From positions 62,001 to 126,000 of the forward strand of contig NZ_JAKJSO010000015.1 in NCBI RefSeq assembly GCF_050337045.1: a DNA stretch of 64,000 nt. Reading direction: 5' to 3'. Source of the DNA: Photobacterium kagoshimensis. Its GTDB lineage: Bacteria > Pseudomonadota > Gammaproteobacteria > Enterobacterales > Vibrionaceae. Shown here one piece after another: positions 9,032 through 17,799 of the stretch (positions are counted from its first letter, which is position 1; each line of letters starts with the position of its first letter). The position numbers and the translations under genes are program-made. Below the pieces are notes generated by a model. It was not told where the DNA came from and did no database searches. It was given only the letters and a program-made list of their open reading frames with translations.

Positions 9032-9907
9032 TTATTCTGTTGTTTTATCTTTTATTATTTTGATTGATGCTGTCATCCCCACTCGAAGTTGTAGGGCTTG
9101 AGGCATGTTTTTAAGGTGAACTTTTACAGGAATGCGTTGGGCTAAACGGATCCATTGAAAATTTGGATTCACGTTGGGTAGCAAAGCATTGCCTGTACTA
9201 CCATCTTGCTTAGCAATACCATAGCCAATGCTTGTGATTTCACCGTCAAGTGGGAGGTTATCGTTCATCATTAAAGTAACTAAAGCCGTATCTTTAGGTT
9301 TTACATTTTGCAGATCGGTTTCTTTAAAAAAACCTTCAACCCAAAAACTATTTTGATCGATCAAAGCAACAACAGGGGTGTTAGCTACAACTTGTGACCC
9401 TACACGGTGACTTAGGTTTGTTATATAGCCATCTGTCGGTGCGGTGATTTTTGTATAGTTCAAATTTAACTGAGCTTCATCAATAAGAGCCTCTGCGGCA
9501 AATACATTGGCTTGAGCTATTTCTACCGCATTGTGCAGGTTATTTAAGGTCAATGTTGGGAGTGCCCCAGGTGTTCGTCTGACTAAATTCAGTGAGCGAT
9601 GCTCCTCATTTTTTGCTTTATTTAGCAGAGCCAGTGATTGTTTGTGGCTGGCAATCGCTTTTTTAAGATTGTTCTTATATACACTGTCATCAATTTCAAA
9701 TAACACATCTCCTTTCTTAACCTGTGCATTATCTTCAATATTCATTTTTATTATTTGTCCTGTTACACGAGGGGTTATTTGAATAACGTATGCGCGAATT
9801 TGTCCATCGCGAGTCCAAGGGTTTTGAGTGTAAGTGAGGTATTGCGAATAGAGGATCACCGAAGCTGTCACCATTAAAGTAAAGGTGACGAAGTAACGTT
9901 TTAGCAT
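9032..9907 (-). CDS. HlyD/AaeA-type periplasmic adaptor
   Basis: A 291-residue membrane-fusion protein. It has one N-terminal membrane anchor (residues 5-24), a first lipoyl half with TRDGQIRAYVIQITPRVTG, a short helical hairpin, a second lipoyl half with APTDGYITNLSHRVGSQV, and a beta-barrel region. Its size and the PWTRDGQIRA motif match the AaeA subgroup that pairs with FUSC exporters. The stop codon is 12 bp before the FUSC start, so the two are co-transcribed. Confidence 0.9.
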   Translation of the reverse strand: MLKRYFVTFTLMVTASVILYSQYLTYTQNPWTRDGQIRAYVIQITPRVTGQIIKMNIEDNAQVKKGDVLFEIDDSVYKNNLKKAIASHKQSLALLNKAKNEEHRSLNLVRRTPGALPTLTLNNLHNAVEIAQANVFAAEALIDEAQLNLNYTKITAPTDGYITNLSHRVGSQVVANTPVVALIDQNSFWVEGFFKETDLQNVKPKDTALVTLMMNDNLPLDGEITSIGYGIAKQDGSTGNALLPNVNPNFQWIRLAQRIPVKVHLKNMPQALQLRVGMTASIKIIKDKTTE

Positions 9908-9919
9908 TAAATAATTCTC

Positions 9920-10126
9920 TTAAAAAATCGGGATGTATTTATTGAGGGCGTTTACAATAATGACCATTAAGCACAGCTCTGCAATAATAGGAAAAGCAAT
10001 TAAACGGTACAGTCCGAGCTTTCCGCCAATAAAAAAGACAAAGCTAGCTAGCGCATAAGCGACGACGACAACTAATAAAAGTGGCGGAATATACAGTTCA
10101 CCTAATGCAATTTCATGCGGCATCAT
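9920..10126 (-). CDS. DUF1656 small inner-membrane protein (AaeX-like)
   Basis: The 68-residue product MMPHEIALGELYIPPLLLV... is typical of the AaeX/DUF1656 family: a short MPHEI..GE.YIPP start and two transmembrane segments. I use the ATG at 10126 because AAAGGTGG precedes it by about 8 bp and family members are 65-70 residues. The frame is open further upstream but that part lacks family resemblance. It is the first gene of the exporter operon, 13 bp before the adaptor gene. Confidence 0.85.
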   Translation of the reverse strand: MMPHEIALGELYIPPLLLVVVVAYALASFVFFIGGKLGLYRLIAFPIIAELCLMVIIVNALNKYIPIF

Positions 10127-10199
10127 AACGAGGGCCACCTTTGGATGATAATTGAAAGGTGTGTAAGGATAGAGCGAGAAGCTTGATACGGGTAATCGC

Positions 10200-10224
10200 A
10201 TTTGATGGATCAGATCCATCAAAT
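10200..10224. promoter_or_regulatory. Perfect 25-bp palindrome, candidate operator
   Basis: ATTTGATGGATC-A-GATCCATCAAAT, a 12-bp perfect inverted repeat around one base. It sits between the LysR stop codon (10248) and the DUF1656 start (10126), with no T run on either side. An operator for the adjacent efflux operon is the likeliest role; a transcript-processing hairpin is an alternative. Confidence 0.6.
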
Positions 10225-10247
10225 GGAGAAGGGATGAGATCACGTGA

Positions 10248-11135
10248 TTACTGGGTGTATTGCGAAATCGTAGCGATAATGTTTTCTTTTACTTTAGTGA
10301 TCTGCTTTGAATGGGGGCACCAGAGGGCTAGTGGGATCCTTAAATCGTCTTTTAGTTGCTCTGATGGCAGTTTGAGCAAGTGTTCACTGATGTATTCAGA
10401 CTGAATGATTTTGGTTGGCAGTAGTGACCAACCGAGCCCTTGCTCAACAAACTTCACAATTAAAGACAGCTGCTCGATAACTTCGTAGTTCGGTGAGAGA
10501 ATCACCTTTTCACCCATTTCATCATCGATTAATGATTTTAAAACAAACTGACGGCTTGTTTTTAATGCTCCGTATTGCTCTGTGAGTGGCATCGCTGAAA
10601 TAGGGTGGCTTTTACCAACAAAGGGAGCAAAAGCAATATGATTAAGAAGGATATAATCGATACTGTTAATCAGCGTACTTTGGTGAACATTCACCATGCC
10701 AAAATGGATTGAACCATCTTGGATTCCTCTCTTTATTTCGGGTTTAGTGCGAACGAGAAAGTTAACTCGCATGGATGGAAAGGCTTTTGCGAGATTGACG
10801 CGAATATCCGTCAGGACTTTATTTGGTAAAAAGCTGCAATACGCAATAGTAATAGACTCAAGCCCACCATAAGAGAGGCTTAATGCGACGCGATCAAAAG
10901 TGCGTGCTTGTTCAATGGCTTGTTTTGCATAGCGATACAAAAGTTCACCGTCTTCGGTTGGCTTGACCGAACGACCAATACGTTCGAAGACTTTGATGGC
11001 GAGCTGATCTTCTAAATTAGAGATTACTTGACCAATTGTGGTGCGGTGCTTGTTAAGCTTAGTTGCGGCTTTGCTGAAAGATGCTTGTTCGTAGACGGTA
11101 ACGAAAGCATTAAGTTGCTCTAGGCTGAAATTCAT
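10248..11135 (-). CDS. LysR-family transcriptional regulator
   Basis: A 295-residue regulator from the ATG at 11135 (MNFSLEQLNAFVTVYEQ). The frame is open further upstream but that extension has no family resemblance. The winged-helix N-terminus has the usual AxxLNKHRTTIGQVISNLE recognition helix, followed by a periplasmic-binding-like effector domain. It reads in the same direction as, and directly upstream of, the DUF1656-HlyD-FUSC operon, with a perfect palindrome in the gap. This suggests that it controls that exporter in response to the exported compound; aaeR of E. coli is a family precedent. Confidence 0.92.
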   Translation of the reverse strand: MNFSLEQLNAFVTVYEQASFSKAATKLNKHRTTIGQVISNLEDQLAIKVFERIGRSVKPTEDGELLYRYAKQAIEQARTFDRVALSLSYGGLESITIAYCSFLPNKVLTDIRVNLAKAFPSMRVNFLVRTKPEIKRGIQDGSIHFGMVNVHQSTLINSIDYILLNHIAFAPFVGKSHPISAMPLTEQYGALKTSRQFVLKSLIDDEMGEKVILSPNYEVIEQLSLIVKFVEQGLGWSLLPTKIIQSEYISEHLLKLPSEQLKDDLRIPLALWCPHSKQITKVKENIIATISQYTQ

Positions 11136-11252
11136 GTAACGACTGGCTGAGTAATGAGTATCCCTAACTGTAGCACTGTATGTCTTTGGTGTATAAAAGA
11201 CTTTGTTAGAAGGGATTTTACTAGAAAAAACTTTGATGATTAAAGAGGCGTT

Positions 11253-11720
11253 ATGAGGATAACTATCCGGCCTTATGTCTGTGCGGATGCACAAGCCCTG
11301 TGGCAGCTGTTTTTTGATACGGTAAAAGAAGTAAATTCTCGTGACTATTCGCAAGCACAAGTTAAGGCATGGGCGCCAGCTAACTTCGACTTTAACGTTT
11401 GGCAACAGCGTATGGCAGGTATTCAACCTTTTGTTGCTGAAATTGATGGGGTGATTGTCGGTTATACTGATCTACAAGCATCTGGTTTGATTGACCATTT
11501 TTTTTGTCATCATCAATATCAAGGAAAAGGGGTTGGTAGAGCGCTAATGCAACATGTACTCAATAGCGCCAAAGCAAAAGCGATTCCCCGTTTGTATTCA
11601 GAAGTGAGCATTACGGCAAGGCCTTTTTATGAACATTACGGTTTTTTTGTCGTACGAGAGCAAACAATTACAGTACGAGGACAAAAAATGAATAACTTCA
11701 TTCTAGAGAAATGGCTTTAA
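11253..11720 (+). CDS. GNAT-family N-acetyltransferase
   Basis: A 155-residue GCN5-related acetyltransferase. The acetyl-CoA pyrophosphate-binding loop reads Q90-GKGVG-R96, preceded by the beta4 strand DHFFCHHQYQ. The C-terminal RPFYEHYGFFVVREQT is the common arm of this subfamily. An AAGAGG site precedes the ATG. It is divergent from the LysR gene. Substrate unknown. Confidence 0.9.
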   Translation: MRITIRPYVCADAQALWQLFFDTVKEVNSRDYSQAQVKAWAPANFDFNVWQQRMAGIQPFVAEIDGVIVGYTDLQASGLIDHFFCHHQYQGKGVGRALMQHVLNSAKAKAIPRLYSEVSITARPFYEHYGFFVVREQTITVRGQKMNNFILEKWL

Positions 11721-11974
11721 GCTGAGCACGATTCGTTCTATTTTCATACAGCGAATCTTAGATCTTTAATTATTCACTGCTAATATGAATCTATGCTCGC
11801 ATTAGAGCAAAACATCTATTATATTATTCGTTCGTCTTTCTGGATTTGTAATTCTCATTACTTATATTACGCAGTAGATACCTAAAAATAAGTATTTATA
11901 TTTTAGGTGTATGCCCATATGTATCTATTAACGAGATATTATAAAAAATAAAATCTATTAAAGAATATGTTTTT

Positions 11975-12232
11975 ATGAAGTTCACTGTTTTAAAACATTC
12001 ACTTTTTGTCGCAATGCATCTTATGATTGCTTATTCGACAACGTTTTTTGCTACTATCATTATGATTTTTACTGAAGACTGGAACAATCCATGGAGTCAC
12101 GACACTCATGAGTTAATTTCAGATGTCATTTTGTGTGTTTTACTTGTTTACGGCAGTATTATAGCCTATTGGCACATCGTTAAACCGATATTGAAGTGGA
12201 AGTCTGTGAGACGTATTTCGATTGGTGAATAA
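11975..12232 (+). CDS. Small membrane protein, unknown function
   Basis: An 85-residue product with two predicted transmembrane segments (about residues 8-32 and 46-66) separated by an acidic, His-containing loop (EDWNNPWSHDTHE), and a basic C-terminus (KWKSVRR). No family recognised and no strong ribosome site (the upstream sequence is AT-rich), so it is a moderate call. The 254 bp before it show nothing else. Confidence 0.5.
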   Translation: MKFTVLKHSLFVAMHLMIAYSTTFFATIIMIFTEDWNNPWSHDTHELISDVILCVLLVYGSIIAYWHIVKPILKWKSVRRISIGE

Positions 12233-12374
12233 TATCTGTCACTAATCTAATACCTGCAGCGCATTATATATATCGCTATCTGTTAATAAGTTTAAATAAA
12301 CTGTCTTTCGCTGTAAACGTATTTTCATGGTATAAAGAACAGGTCCTCGAACAAAAAAATACAGGAGAAAATAA

Positions 12375-12905
12375 ATGGAATTAGTTTCACCTTCATATGA
12401 GTTTGAAACCGCTTTTTTTGAATTTTATGATGACTTTTTAGCTAATGACCACAGCAATGCAGAGCACTATTTAGCGGGTAAACAAGACTTCACTTCATAT
12501 GTTCAGCGACTTCTTGATGAAGCAAATGGCGTGAATTTACCCGAGGGTTATGTGCCTTGTAACCACTATTGGTTAGTTAATGATAACAAAGCGATGCTTG
12601 GTGCTATTCGTGTTCGTCATCATATAGACAGTGATTTCCTTGCCCTCGAAGCAGGCCATATTGGTTACGATGTGGCACCGTCATTTCGTCACCAGGGTCA
12701 TGGTAAAACAATGCTGAGACTTGTGCTCCCCAAAGCCAAGGCACTCGGCATTCATACCGCCCTTATCACGGCAGATGAAGATAACCTTGCATCGCGTAAA
12801 GTCATTGAAAGTAATGGCGGTCAGTTCGATAAAATCGTTATAGGTAAGGTCTTCCCCAATCCAATTGCCCGATACTGGGTGAACTGTAGAGATTTCCCTA
12901 TTTAA
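12375..12905 (+). CDS. GNAT-family N-acetyltransferase (YesJ-like)
   Basis: A 176-residue protein with a CAGGAG ribosome site. The GNAT core is clear: GHIGYDVAPSFRHQGHGK has the R105-HQGHG-K111 acetyl-CoA loop, and ALITADEDNLASRKVIESNGG is the second conserved block in which N-x-x-S-R-K-V-I packs on CoA. The length and the N-terminal half resemble predicted small-molecule acetyltransferases. It stands alone and its substrate is unknown. Confidence 0.9.
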   Translation: MELVSPSYEFETAFFEFYDDFLANDHSNAEHYLAGKQDFTSYVQRLLDEANGVNLPEGYVPCNHYWLVNDNKAMLGAIRVRHHIDSDFLALEAGHIGYDVAPSFRHQGHGKTMLRLVLPKAKALGIHTALITADEDNLASRKVIESNGGQFDKIVIGKVFPNPIARYWVNCRDFPI

Positions 12906-13085
12906 TTTTGTAAACAAGCTCGCATTGTGTGTTTCTTTCCTTTGTCCTGTGTTGAATAAATTGCATAGTAGTCTAGAGCTAATCTATTGATATATTTGAA
13001 GTGTCATGTTCATGTCGTGTTGGTGACGTTACCTTAATTGGCTCTATAGCGTAATGTTGACTTAAACAGCAGAAGGGAATCAGTG

Positions 13086-13598
13086 ATGATAGTCAGAAAG
13101 TTAAGGTTACAGCGTGGTTGGTCGCAAGACCATTTGTCTCAAATCAGCGGCTTGAGTGTAAGAACTATTCAGCGCATTGAGCGAGGACATAATGCTGGTC
13201 TTGAATCCTTGAAAGCGCTTGCTGCTGTCTTTGACGTTCAAGTAACGGATTTACAAAAGGAGCCAGCCATGAATGAATCAAACAGCAATAATTCTGATAT
13301 TCCAAATGCAGACACGCATCGTGAGGCAATGATTTCAGATGAAGAAAATAAGGTATTAGCGCAGGTTAGGGAGATTAAAGGTTTTTACTCTCATTTAATC
13401 ACGTATGTGCTTGTGATTAGCATGTTGTTTGTAATTAACTTTATTACTGATTCCAGTTATATCTGGGCATGGTGGCCTGCAATGGGGTGGGGGATTGGTA
13501 TAATTTCTCATGCATTGAGTGCTTTTGAAATTATGAACTTCTTCGGGGCTGATTGGGAGAAGAAGCAAGTAGAAAAGCGTTTAGGCCGTAAACTGTAA
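13086..13598 (+). CDS. HTH (XRE) - 2TM domain protein
   Basis: A 170-residue protein from the ATG at 13086; a GTG one codon earlier is also possible, but AAGGGA spaces better to the ATG. Residues 1-60 form a Cro/CI-type helix-turn-helix (RGWSQDHLSQISGLSVRTIQ). A Ser/Asn-rich linker follows. Residues 95-170 are a 2TM domain: a helix, two membrane segments around WWPAMGWGIGI, and the final FGADWEKKQVEKRL. Such proteins are membrane-tethered regulators of unknown signal. A terminator follows. Confidence 0.88.
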   Translation: MIVRKLRLQRGWSQDHLSQISGLSVRTIQRIERGHNAGLESLKALAAVFDVQVTDLQKEPAMNESNSNNSDIPNADTHREAMISDEENKVLAQVREIKGFYSHLITYVLVISMLFVINFITDSSYIWAWWPAMGWGIGIISHALSAFEIMNFFGADWEKKQVEKRLGRKL

Positions 13599-13608
13599 TC
13601 GAATATAA

Positions 13609-13642
13609 AAGAAATAGAGCTAGTATCTAGCTCTATTTCTTC
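13609..13642. terminator. Bidirectional terminator between convergent genes
   Basis: The stem AAATAGAGCTAG / CTAGCTCTATTT is flanked by A-rich and T-rich sequence. It lies between the HTH-2TM gene and the ASCH gene, which converge here. Confidence 0.82.
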
Positions 13643-13664
13643 ATTAGGATAAATGATGAGTGTT

Positions 13665-14132
13665 TTATCGAGGGTAAACTTTTTTAAATCGCTCTAGCAC
13701 AAGTTCAGACTCTTCATGAAAGAGAGTTCCTATTTGTTGCGCATATTTAGTAAAGAAATCAATATGAGCCTGACGCCACCATTCGTAGCTACCATCACCT
13801 TCGCCTTCTAATTCTGCAAACTCACGTGTGACTTGGTTAAAAGGACTGGTGGAAACGTTGGTTAGTTTGACGATACATACAGGCTCTTCAGCCCAGTTCA
13901 GCACTAGGGTTAAGTTACCAACTTGAGGTAGTGGCTCATTATCAATATCGTAGCCTGCTTTTAAGCTGCATGATGCGCGTTTAATGTCCGCATTAATTAA
14001 ACGTGCGCATTCATTAGCATTGTACTCATCGGCGCAAAAATACTCGGCAATAATTTGCGGGATTGCAGCATGCTCGCTTGGTGTTAATTGTGCTAAATAT
14101 GCATCTAGCATTGCTTGTTGATTTGGTGTCAT
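13665..14132 (-). CDS. ASCH domain protein
   Basis: A 155-residue protein of the ASCH (PUA-like fold) family. The family signature is present: NEPLPQVGNLTLVLNWAEEP followed by CIVKLTNVSTSPFNQVT and EFAELEGEGDGSYEWWRQAH, which forms the conserved EGEGD...WWR cleft. Such proteins are proposed to bind RNA or modified nucleosides, and some relatives hydrolyse N4-acetylcytidine. The biological role here is inferred only. Confidence 0.85.
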   Translation of the reverse strand: MTPNQQAMLDAYLAQLTPSEHAAIPQIIAEYFCADEYNANECARLINADIKRASCSLKAGYDIDNEPLPQVGNLTLVLNWAEEPVCIVKLTNVSTSPFNQVTREFAELEGEGDGSYEWWRQAHIDFFTKYAQQIGTLFHEESELVLERFKKVYPR

Positions 14133-14262
14133 GATCTTCCTTGATATGAGGGACTTAGAATGAATGCTTGTTAGCTTCTATTGATTTAAGTTCAGCTCTT
14201 TCGTAACGTATTGGTCATAATTTATCATTTGTTCTGTATGATATCCCTATGTAGGTTTGCCG

Positions 14263-14520
14263 TTAACGGCTCAATCGACGATAAATTTTACAGCCGATCG
14301 CATAGCCAATCGCGAAAAGTGTAATAAACAACATGGCAGAAATGAAATAAGCAAGGTATTGGGAAATACCTAAGCCCCACACTAAGCTAAAAACTAACCC
14401 TTGGAATGCTTCAAATGGCCACTCGATAGCTGGAAAATGCGAGTCTCCAGCCAGCAATAAAATAAGACTAAAAACTGGGACTAAGCCACCAAACACGCCA
14501 CTTGCTATCATTCTATTCAT
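14263..14520 (-). CDS. Small membrane protein, unknown function
   Basis: An 85-residue hydrophobic protein with two or three predicted transmembrane segments (about 5-24, 40-52 and 57-78) and a basic end (CKIYRRLSR). No family recognised. No strong ribosome site is visible, so confidence is moderate. Confidence 0.5.
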   Translation of the reverse strand: MNRMIASGVFGGLVPVFSLILLLAGDSHFPAIEWPFEAFQGLVFSLVWGLGISQYLAYFISAMLFITLFAIGYAIGCKIYRRLSR

Positions 14521-14661
14521 GTATATTTGACCACTTAAAAGAGATGTTCAGTTGCCATTTTGGTTTTATCTCTTTGTGTTTTCAAGCCCTATATACTTAA
14601 TACCAAATTGGTCAATTATTAAATCAATTGATATAGCGTTTTACGAGGGAAAGCTGTATAG

Positions 14662-14683
14662 AAAAGCCCCTGAACGGGGCTTG
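14662..14683 (+). terminator. GC-rich hairpin, possible terminator
   Basis: AAAGCCCC-tgaac-GGGGCTT with only a weak T tract. It falls inside a 66-codon plus-strand frame (14552-14752) that I regard as chance. There is no obvious gene for it to serve. Confidence 0.4.
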
Positions 14684-14847
14684 ATTGAAGGGATATATTT
14701 TAGTGAATGGTTACTATTGCTTAAATTTAAAAGCCCCTACATGGCGGTCTAACGTTTGAGCAAGTTCAGCTAGTTTTTGACTCGAGAGTTCGAGTTCTTG
14801 GCTAGCGGTAAGCCCAACTTTTACGGAGCTATCGACTGTATCTATAA

Positions 14848-14883
14848 AGAAAAGCCGACACAGAATGAATCAGCGTCGGCTTT
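14848..14883 (-). terminator. Intrinsic terminator of the GH63 gene
   Basis: On the reverse strand, AAAGCCGAC / GTCGGCTTT is followed by TTCTTTAT. It lies about 75 bp after the stop codon of the gene at 14960-17668. Confidence 0.75.
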
Positions 14884-14959
14884 GGTTATGTATCATTTAG
14901 CTCGTTAGGTTAGGGGGGAACTAACGAACCGTGATAGTCAATTGTTTGTATGTAGATGC

Positions 14960-17668
14960 TTATTTGGTAAAGAAGCCGTTATACATCATGTATAAGTGAG
15001 CCGCAGACCAAGAGAAGTTCGATGCGCCTTGCACTGCCCCCGTTTCTGGGTTGTAGTTTTCGCGAATGGGCATATTGCCTGTCATGCCTTCTGCGTTATT
15101 AAATAGCTCGTTGGCCATCGTAATTGCTTCTTGCTTGTAACCGTAGTTATCCATGGCACGGAAGCCAAAGTACACTTGGTCTAACCATACACGACCACGC
15201 CAATACACATCTTTGCCATAAGCGGGGTTAGTTTGTGATGCGGTTGGTAAAGGCACGCCGGTATTTTGGAATTTATCAGGTGTATTGAATTCGTCTTGAT
15301 CGCGCATCACCGCGATGACTTTATCCGCGTGATCTTGCGTAGCCGCGCCATTAAAGAGAGGCGACCAACCCTCAGGGCCACGACCTCGAGCAACAATAGG
15401 TTCACCGGCACAACCATTGGCTAATGGGGCAGGGGTTGTGCCATCAGCTGCAACATTGAGGTGAATGTCGTAGAAAAAGCCAGTACTTTCATCAAACATA
15501 CATTGGTTAATGTAGGTTTTAATTTTACTTGCGCCATCTAAGAACTCTTGTGCTCGGTCTTTACCTGCAACACCATCAGAAACTAACCCCGCCATTTCAG
15601 CAAGGTATTTGTTGTCTGAGTACATGTAAGAGGCCTGATCGACAGACTCTTGCAGCATAGAGAAGCCAAGTAATTGACCCGCTGGATCGTTGTTATTTGC
15701 GCGGTTTTCAGCAAAACGGACTTCCCAGTCTTTCTTCGCCAGTTTCAGTTTTGCTAAGTTAGCCGCATCTTTATTGGTGTAATCCCATGCGCCATTGGTT
15801 AGCGCCATGCTGTTATCAAAATCATGTGCAGTGGCTGCATAGCGACCTAGTTGATCGACATTCATGTCAGGGTTGTTGATATCTTCAGCTTGTTTGTTCA
15901 TGTCGTGAATATTGTAGATAAAGCCAAAGCGAGCCGCGTTATCCATGCCAGATTCCCAACCAGCAGCTTCTTGCGCACCGACTTCAAGGTTCATGTAATC
16001 AACGTGATCCAGAATCTTATTATACGAAGTCATGCCTTTTACTTGGTAGTGATCGCCGTCTTTTTTAATGATGTCTTCAGCAGGGATAATGGTCGTGAAG
16101 TTAGGATCTTTGGTCTCAACCCATACGTACATCACACCTTCAGGAGTGTTGTGCGCAGGATCAACCGCAGCGCCGTACTCAGGCACACCGTTTTGGTTGT
16201 GATCGCGATTTGATAGCCACCAATCGTGGTATGCCACCAATTTCGGGTAGATTTCGTCAATGAAAGCTTGTGCATCTTGTTGGCGGCCAAAGTCATTCGC
16301 CAGTGCATGGTACACTTCCATGACAGACCAAGCCGCGAGTGATGGTTTAGTATTACGTTCGTTCCAGTTTTCAGAGCCTGCACCGCCGCGTGATGTTGGT
16401 TTAGTGTAGGTCAGAACGTCAAGCAAGTAACCTTTATCTTGTGGGCGAATTGTATCATTAGCTTGGACTTGTTCTTGGAAAACTGTGCGGATGTTATCCA
16501 TCGCTACATCGGGGTTGAAGTGCGCCATCGCATACGCTTGTTTCCATGAATCCCACGGCCAGGTTAAGTTGCCAGAGAACCAGCGCGCAGTAACAGACGG
16601 TGTCACTGTTGCTTGTTTAATATCACCAGCGGCTGAGCGCCAGTTACCATTCAAGGTCATCATGGCTTTTACTGCGACACGTGCTTGTTCAGGTGTTGCA
16701 TCTTTATTGGTTAAGCCATTCGCTAAATAGCCATCCCAACGTTTTTTAGAGGCATTCATGTAGGAGGTAGGTGTGGCCAACACATCTTGTAGTTTTACGA
16801 TTTCAGATGCGACTTCGTTGGCATTGTGTAAGTTCGAGTAGGCCGAATAGAAGGCGGTTGTTTTCTTAGCTGAAACTTGCGTCTCTGAGAAAGAAGTAAA
16901 TGAAGTTTCGTTGGCGATAGTGCGTGTTTTTAATGAGCGCGTAATACGGAATTCGGCGTCAGCATCACTACGAATTGCCCAGTTGTTTTTCATATCACCG
17001 AAATTGATTTTGATGCCGTTATCAATTGCAGAAATTTGGCGTTTGTATTCTGGGTAGTATTCAGCAACTGTCTTATTTTCATAGCTTTCACCAGAACGTG
17101 CGTATTTAACTAACTCACCATCCCATTCTAATGAAAGATCCATGTCATTATCAGTTAAGTTGGTGATTTTTGTTTCAACTAACGAAGAGCGATTAGTGAC
17201 AAAGCGTAGAACCATTTGAACATGAATGTCGTCCAATTCTAATACTTGAACTAATGCACCAGGAATAGAGTAAACCTTCGCTTTCGCATTCGACAGGTTA
17301 TAGGTTGTTCCCGTGTTTTTATCGGTAATGGTGAGTTTGTCGAACGTTTCGCCAGACATGAAGTGCGCATATTCTTGCGTCACCTGCATAATGCCACCAA
17401 AGCTACCGTAACCGGCGGCATCCTCTGGTAGCAAGTGGCCATGCCATGCACCATTATCGATCAATGCATTGTATTTAAGGTTCGAGTAAACATCGTAATC
17501 GCGCAGGTGAGTAGGGTTGCCTGTACGATCTATGACGTTGGTAAATTCAGACGTAGGTGCAACTGGCAAAGTGAAGCCGCTACCGCCATTATTATCGTCA
17601 TTAGAATTACAGCCAGATAGTAAGATTGAAGCCCCGATTACAATAGCAAGTGTGCTTTTATTAAACAT
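14960..17668 (-). CDS. ygjK: YgjK-type GH63 alpha-glucosidase, lipoprotein form
   Basis: A 902-residue member of glycoside hydrolase family 63, clearly homologous to E. coli YgjK over its length. GAWHGHLLP, SIPGALVQVLEL, NGNWRSAAGDI, WFSGNLTWPWDSWKQA, NERNTKPSLAAWSVMEVYHA, GPEGWSPLFNGAATQ and NYNPETGAVQGASNFSWSAAHLYMMYN are all conserved, including acidic residues of the (alpha/alpha)6 catalytic domain. Unlike YgjK, which has an ordinary signal peptide, this protein starts with the lipobox signal ASILLSGC and a Ser/Asn/Asp/Gly-rich tether. It is therefore probably anchored in a membrane facing the periplasm. It should release glucose from an alpha-glucoside whose identity is unknown. The ATG at 17668 follows GGAAAA. 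Confidence 0.93.
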   Translation of the reverse strand: MFNKSTLAIVIGASILLSGCNSNDDNNGGSGFTLPVAPTSEFTNVIDRTGNPTHLRDYDVYSNLKYNALIDNGAWHGHLLPEDAAGYGSFGGIMQVTQEYAHFMSGETFDKLTITDKNTGTTYNLSNAKAKVYSIPGALVQVLELDDIHVQMVLRFVTNRSSLVETKITNLTDNDMDLSLEWDGELVKYARSGESYENKTVAEYYPEYKRQISAIDNGIKINFGDMKNNWAIRSDADAEFRITRSLKTRTIANETSFTSFSETQVSAKKTTAFYSAYSNLHNANEVASEIVKLQDVLATPTSYMNASKKRWDGYLANGLTNKDATPEQARVAVKAMMTLNGNWRSAAGDIKQATVTPSVTARWFSGNLTWPWDSWKQAYAMAHFNPDVAMDNIRTVFQEQVQANDTIRPQDKGYLLDVLTYTKPTSRGGAGSENWNERNTKPSLAAWSVMEVYHALANDFGRQQDAQAFIDEIYPKLVAYHDWWLSNRDHNQNGVPEYGAAVDPAHNTPEGVMYVWVETKDPNFTTIIPAEDIIKKDGDHYQVKGMTSYNKILDHVDYMNLEVGAQEAAGWESGMDNAARFGFIYNIHDMNKQAEDINNPDMNVDQLGRYAATAHDFDNSMALTNGAWDYTNKDAANLAKLKLAKKDWEVRFAENRANNNDPAGQLLGFSMLQESVDQASYMYSDNKYLAEMAGLVSDGVAGKDRAQEFLDGASKIKTYINQCMFDESTGFFYDIHLNVAADGTTPAPLANGCAGEPIVARGRGPEGWSPLFNGAATQDHADKVIAVMRDQDEFNTPDKFQNTGVPLPTASQTNPAYGKDVYWRGRVWLDQVYFGFRAMDNYGYKQEAITMANELFNNAEGMTGNMPIRENYNPETGAVQGASNFSWSAAHLYMMYNGFFTK

Positions 17669-17734
17669 ACTATTTTCCTATTATTTACGTTATATTATTT
17701 TTTTTGCTTAGTTAAATAAGCAAATTTTAAGTGT

Positions 17735-17773
17735 GAGAATCCATCCTGAGTTAATAGGATTCTCTTTTTTTTT
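17735..17773 (+). terminator. Hairpin with T tract in the gap upstream of the GH63 gene
   Basis: GAGAATCC / GGATTCTC is followed by ten T on the plus strand. Both flanking genes read leftwards, so as a plus-strand terminator it would stop antisense transcription. Its placement is odd; on the reverse strand it lacks a T tract. Confidence 0.45.
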
Positions 17774-17799
17774 AAATTTAATTTTTTAAATTGTTATTT

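Noticed and set aside
14552..14752. 66-codon plus-strand frame
   Set aside because: Contains a GC-rich hairpin, lacks a ribosome site and resembles nothing; probably chance.
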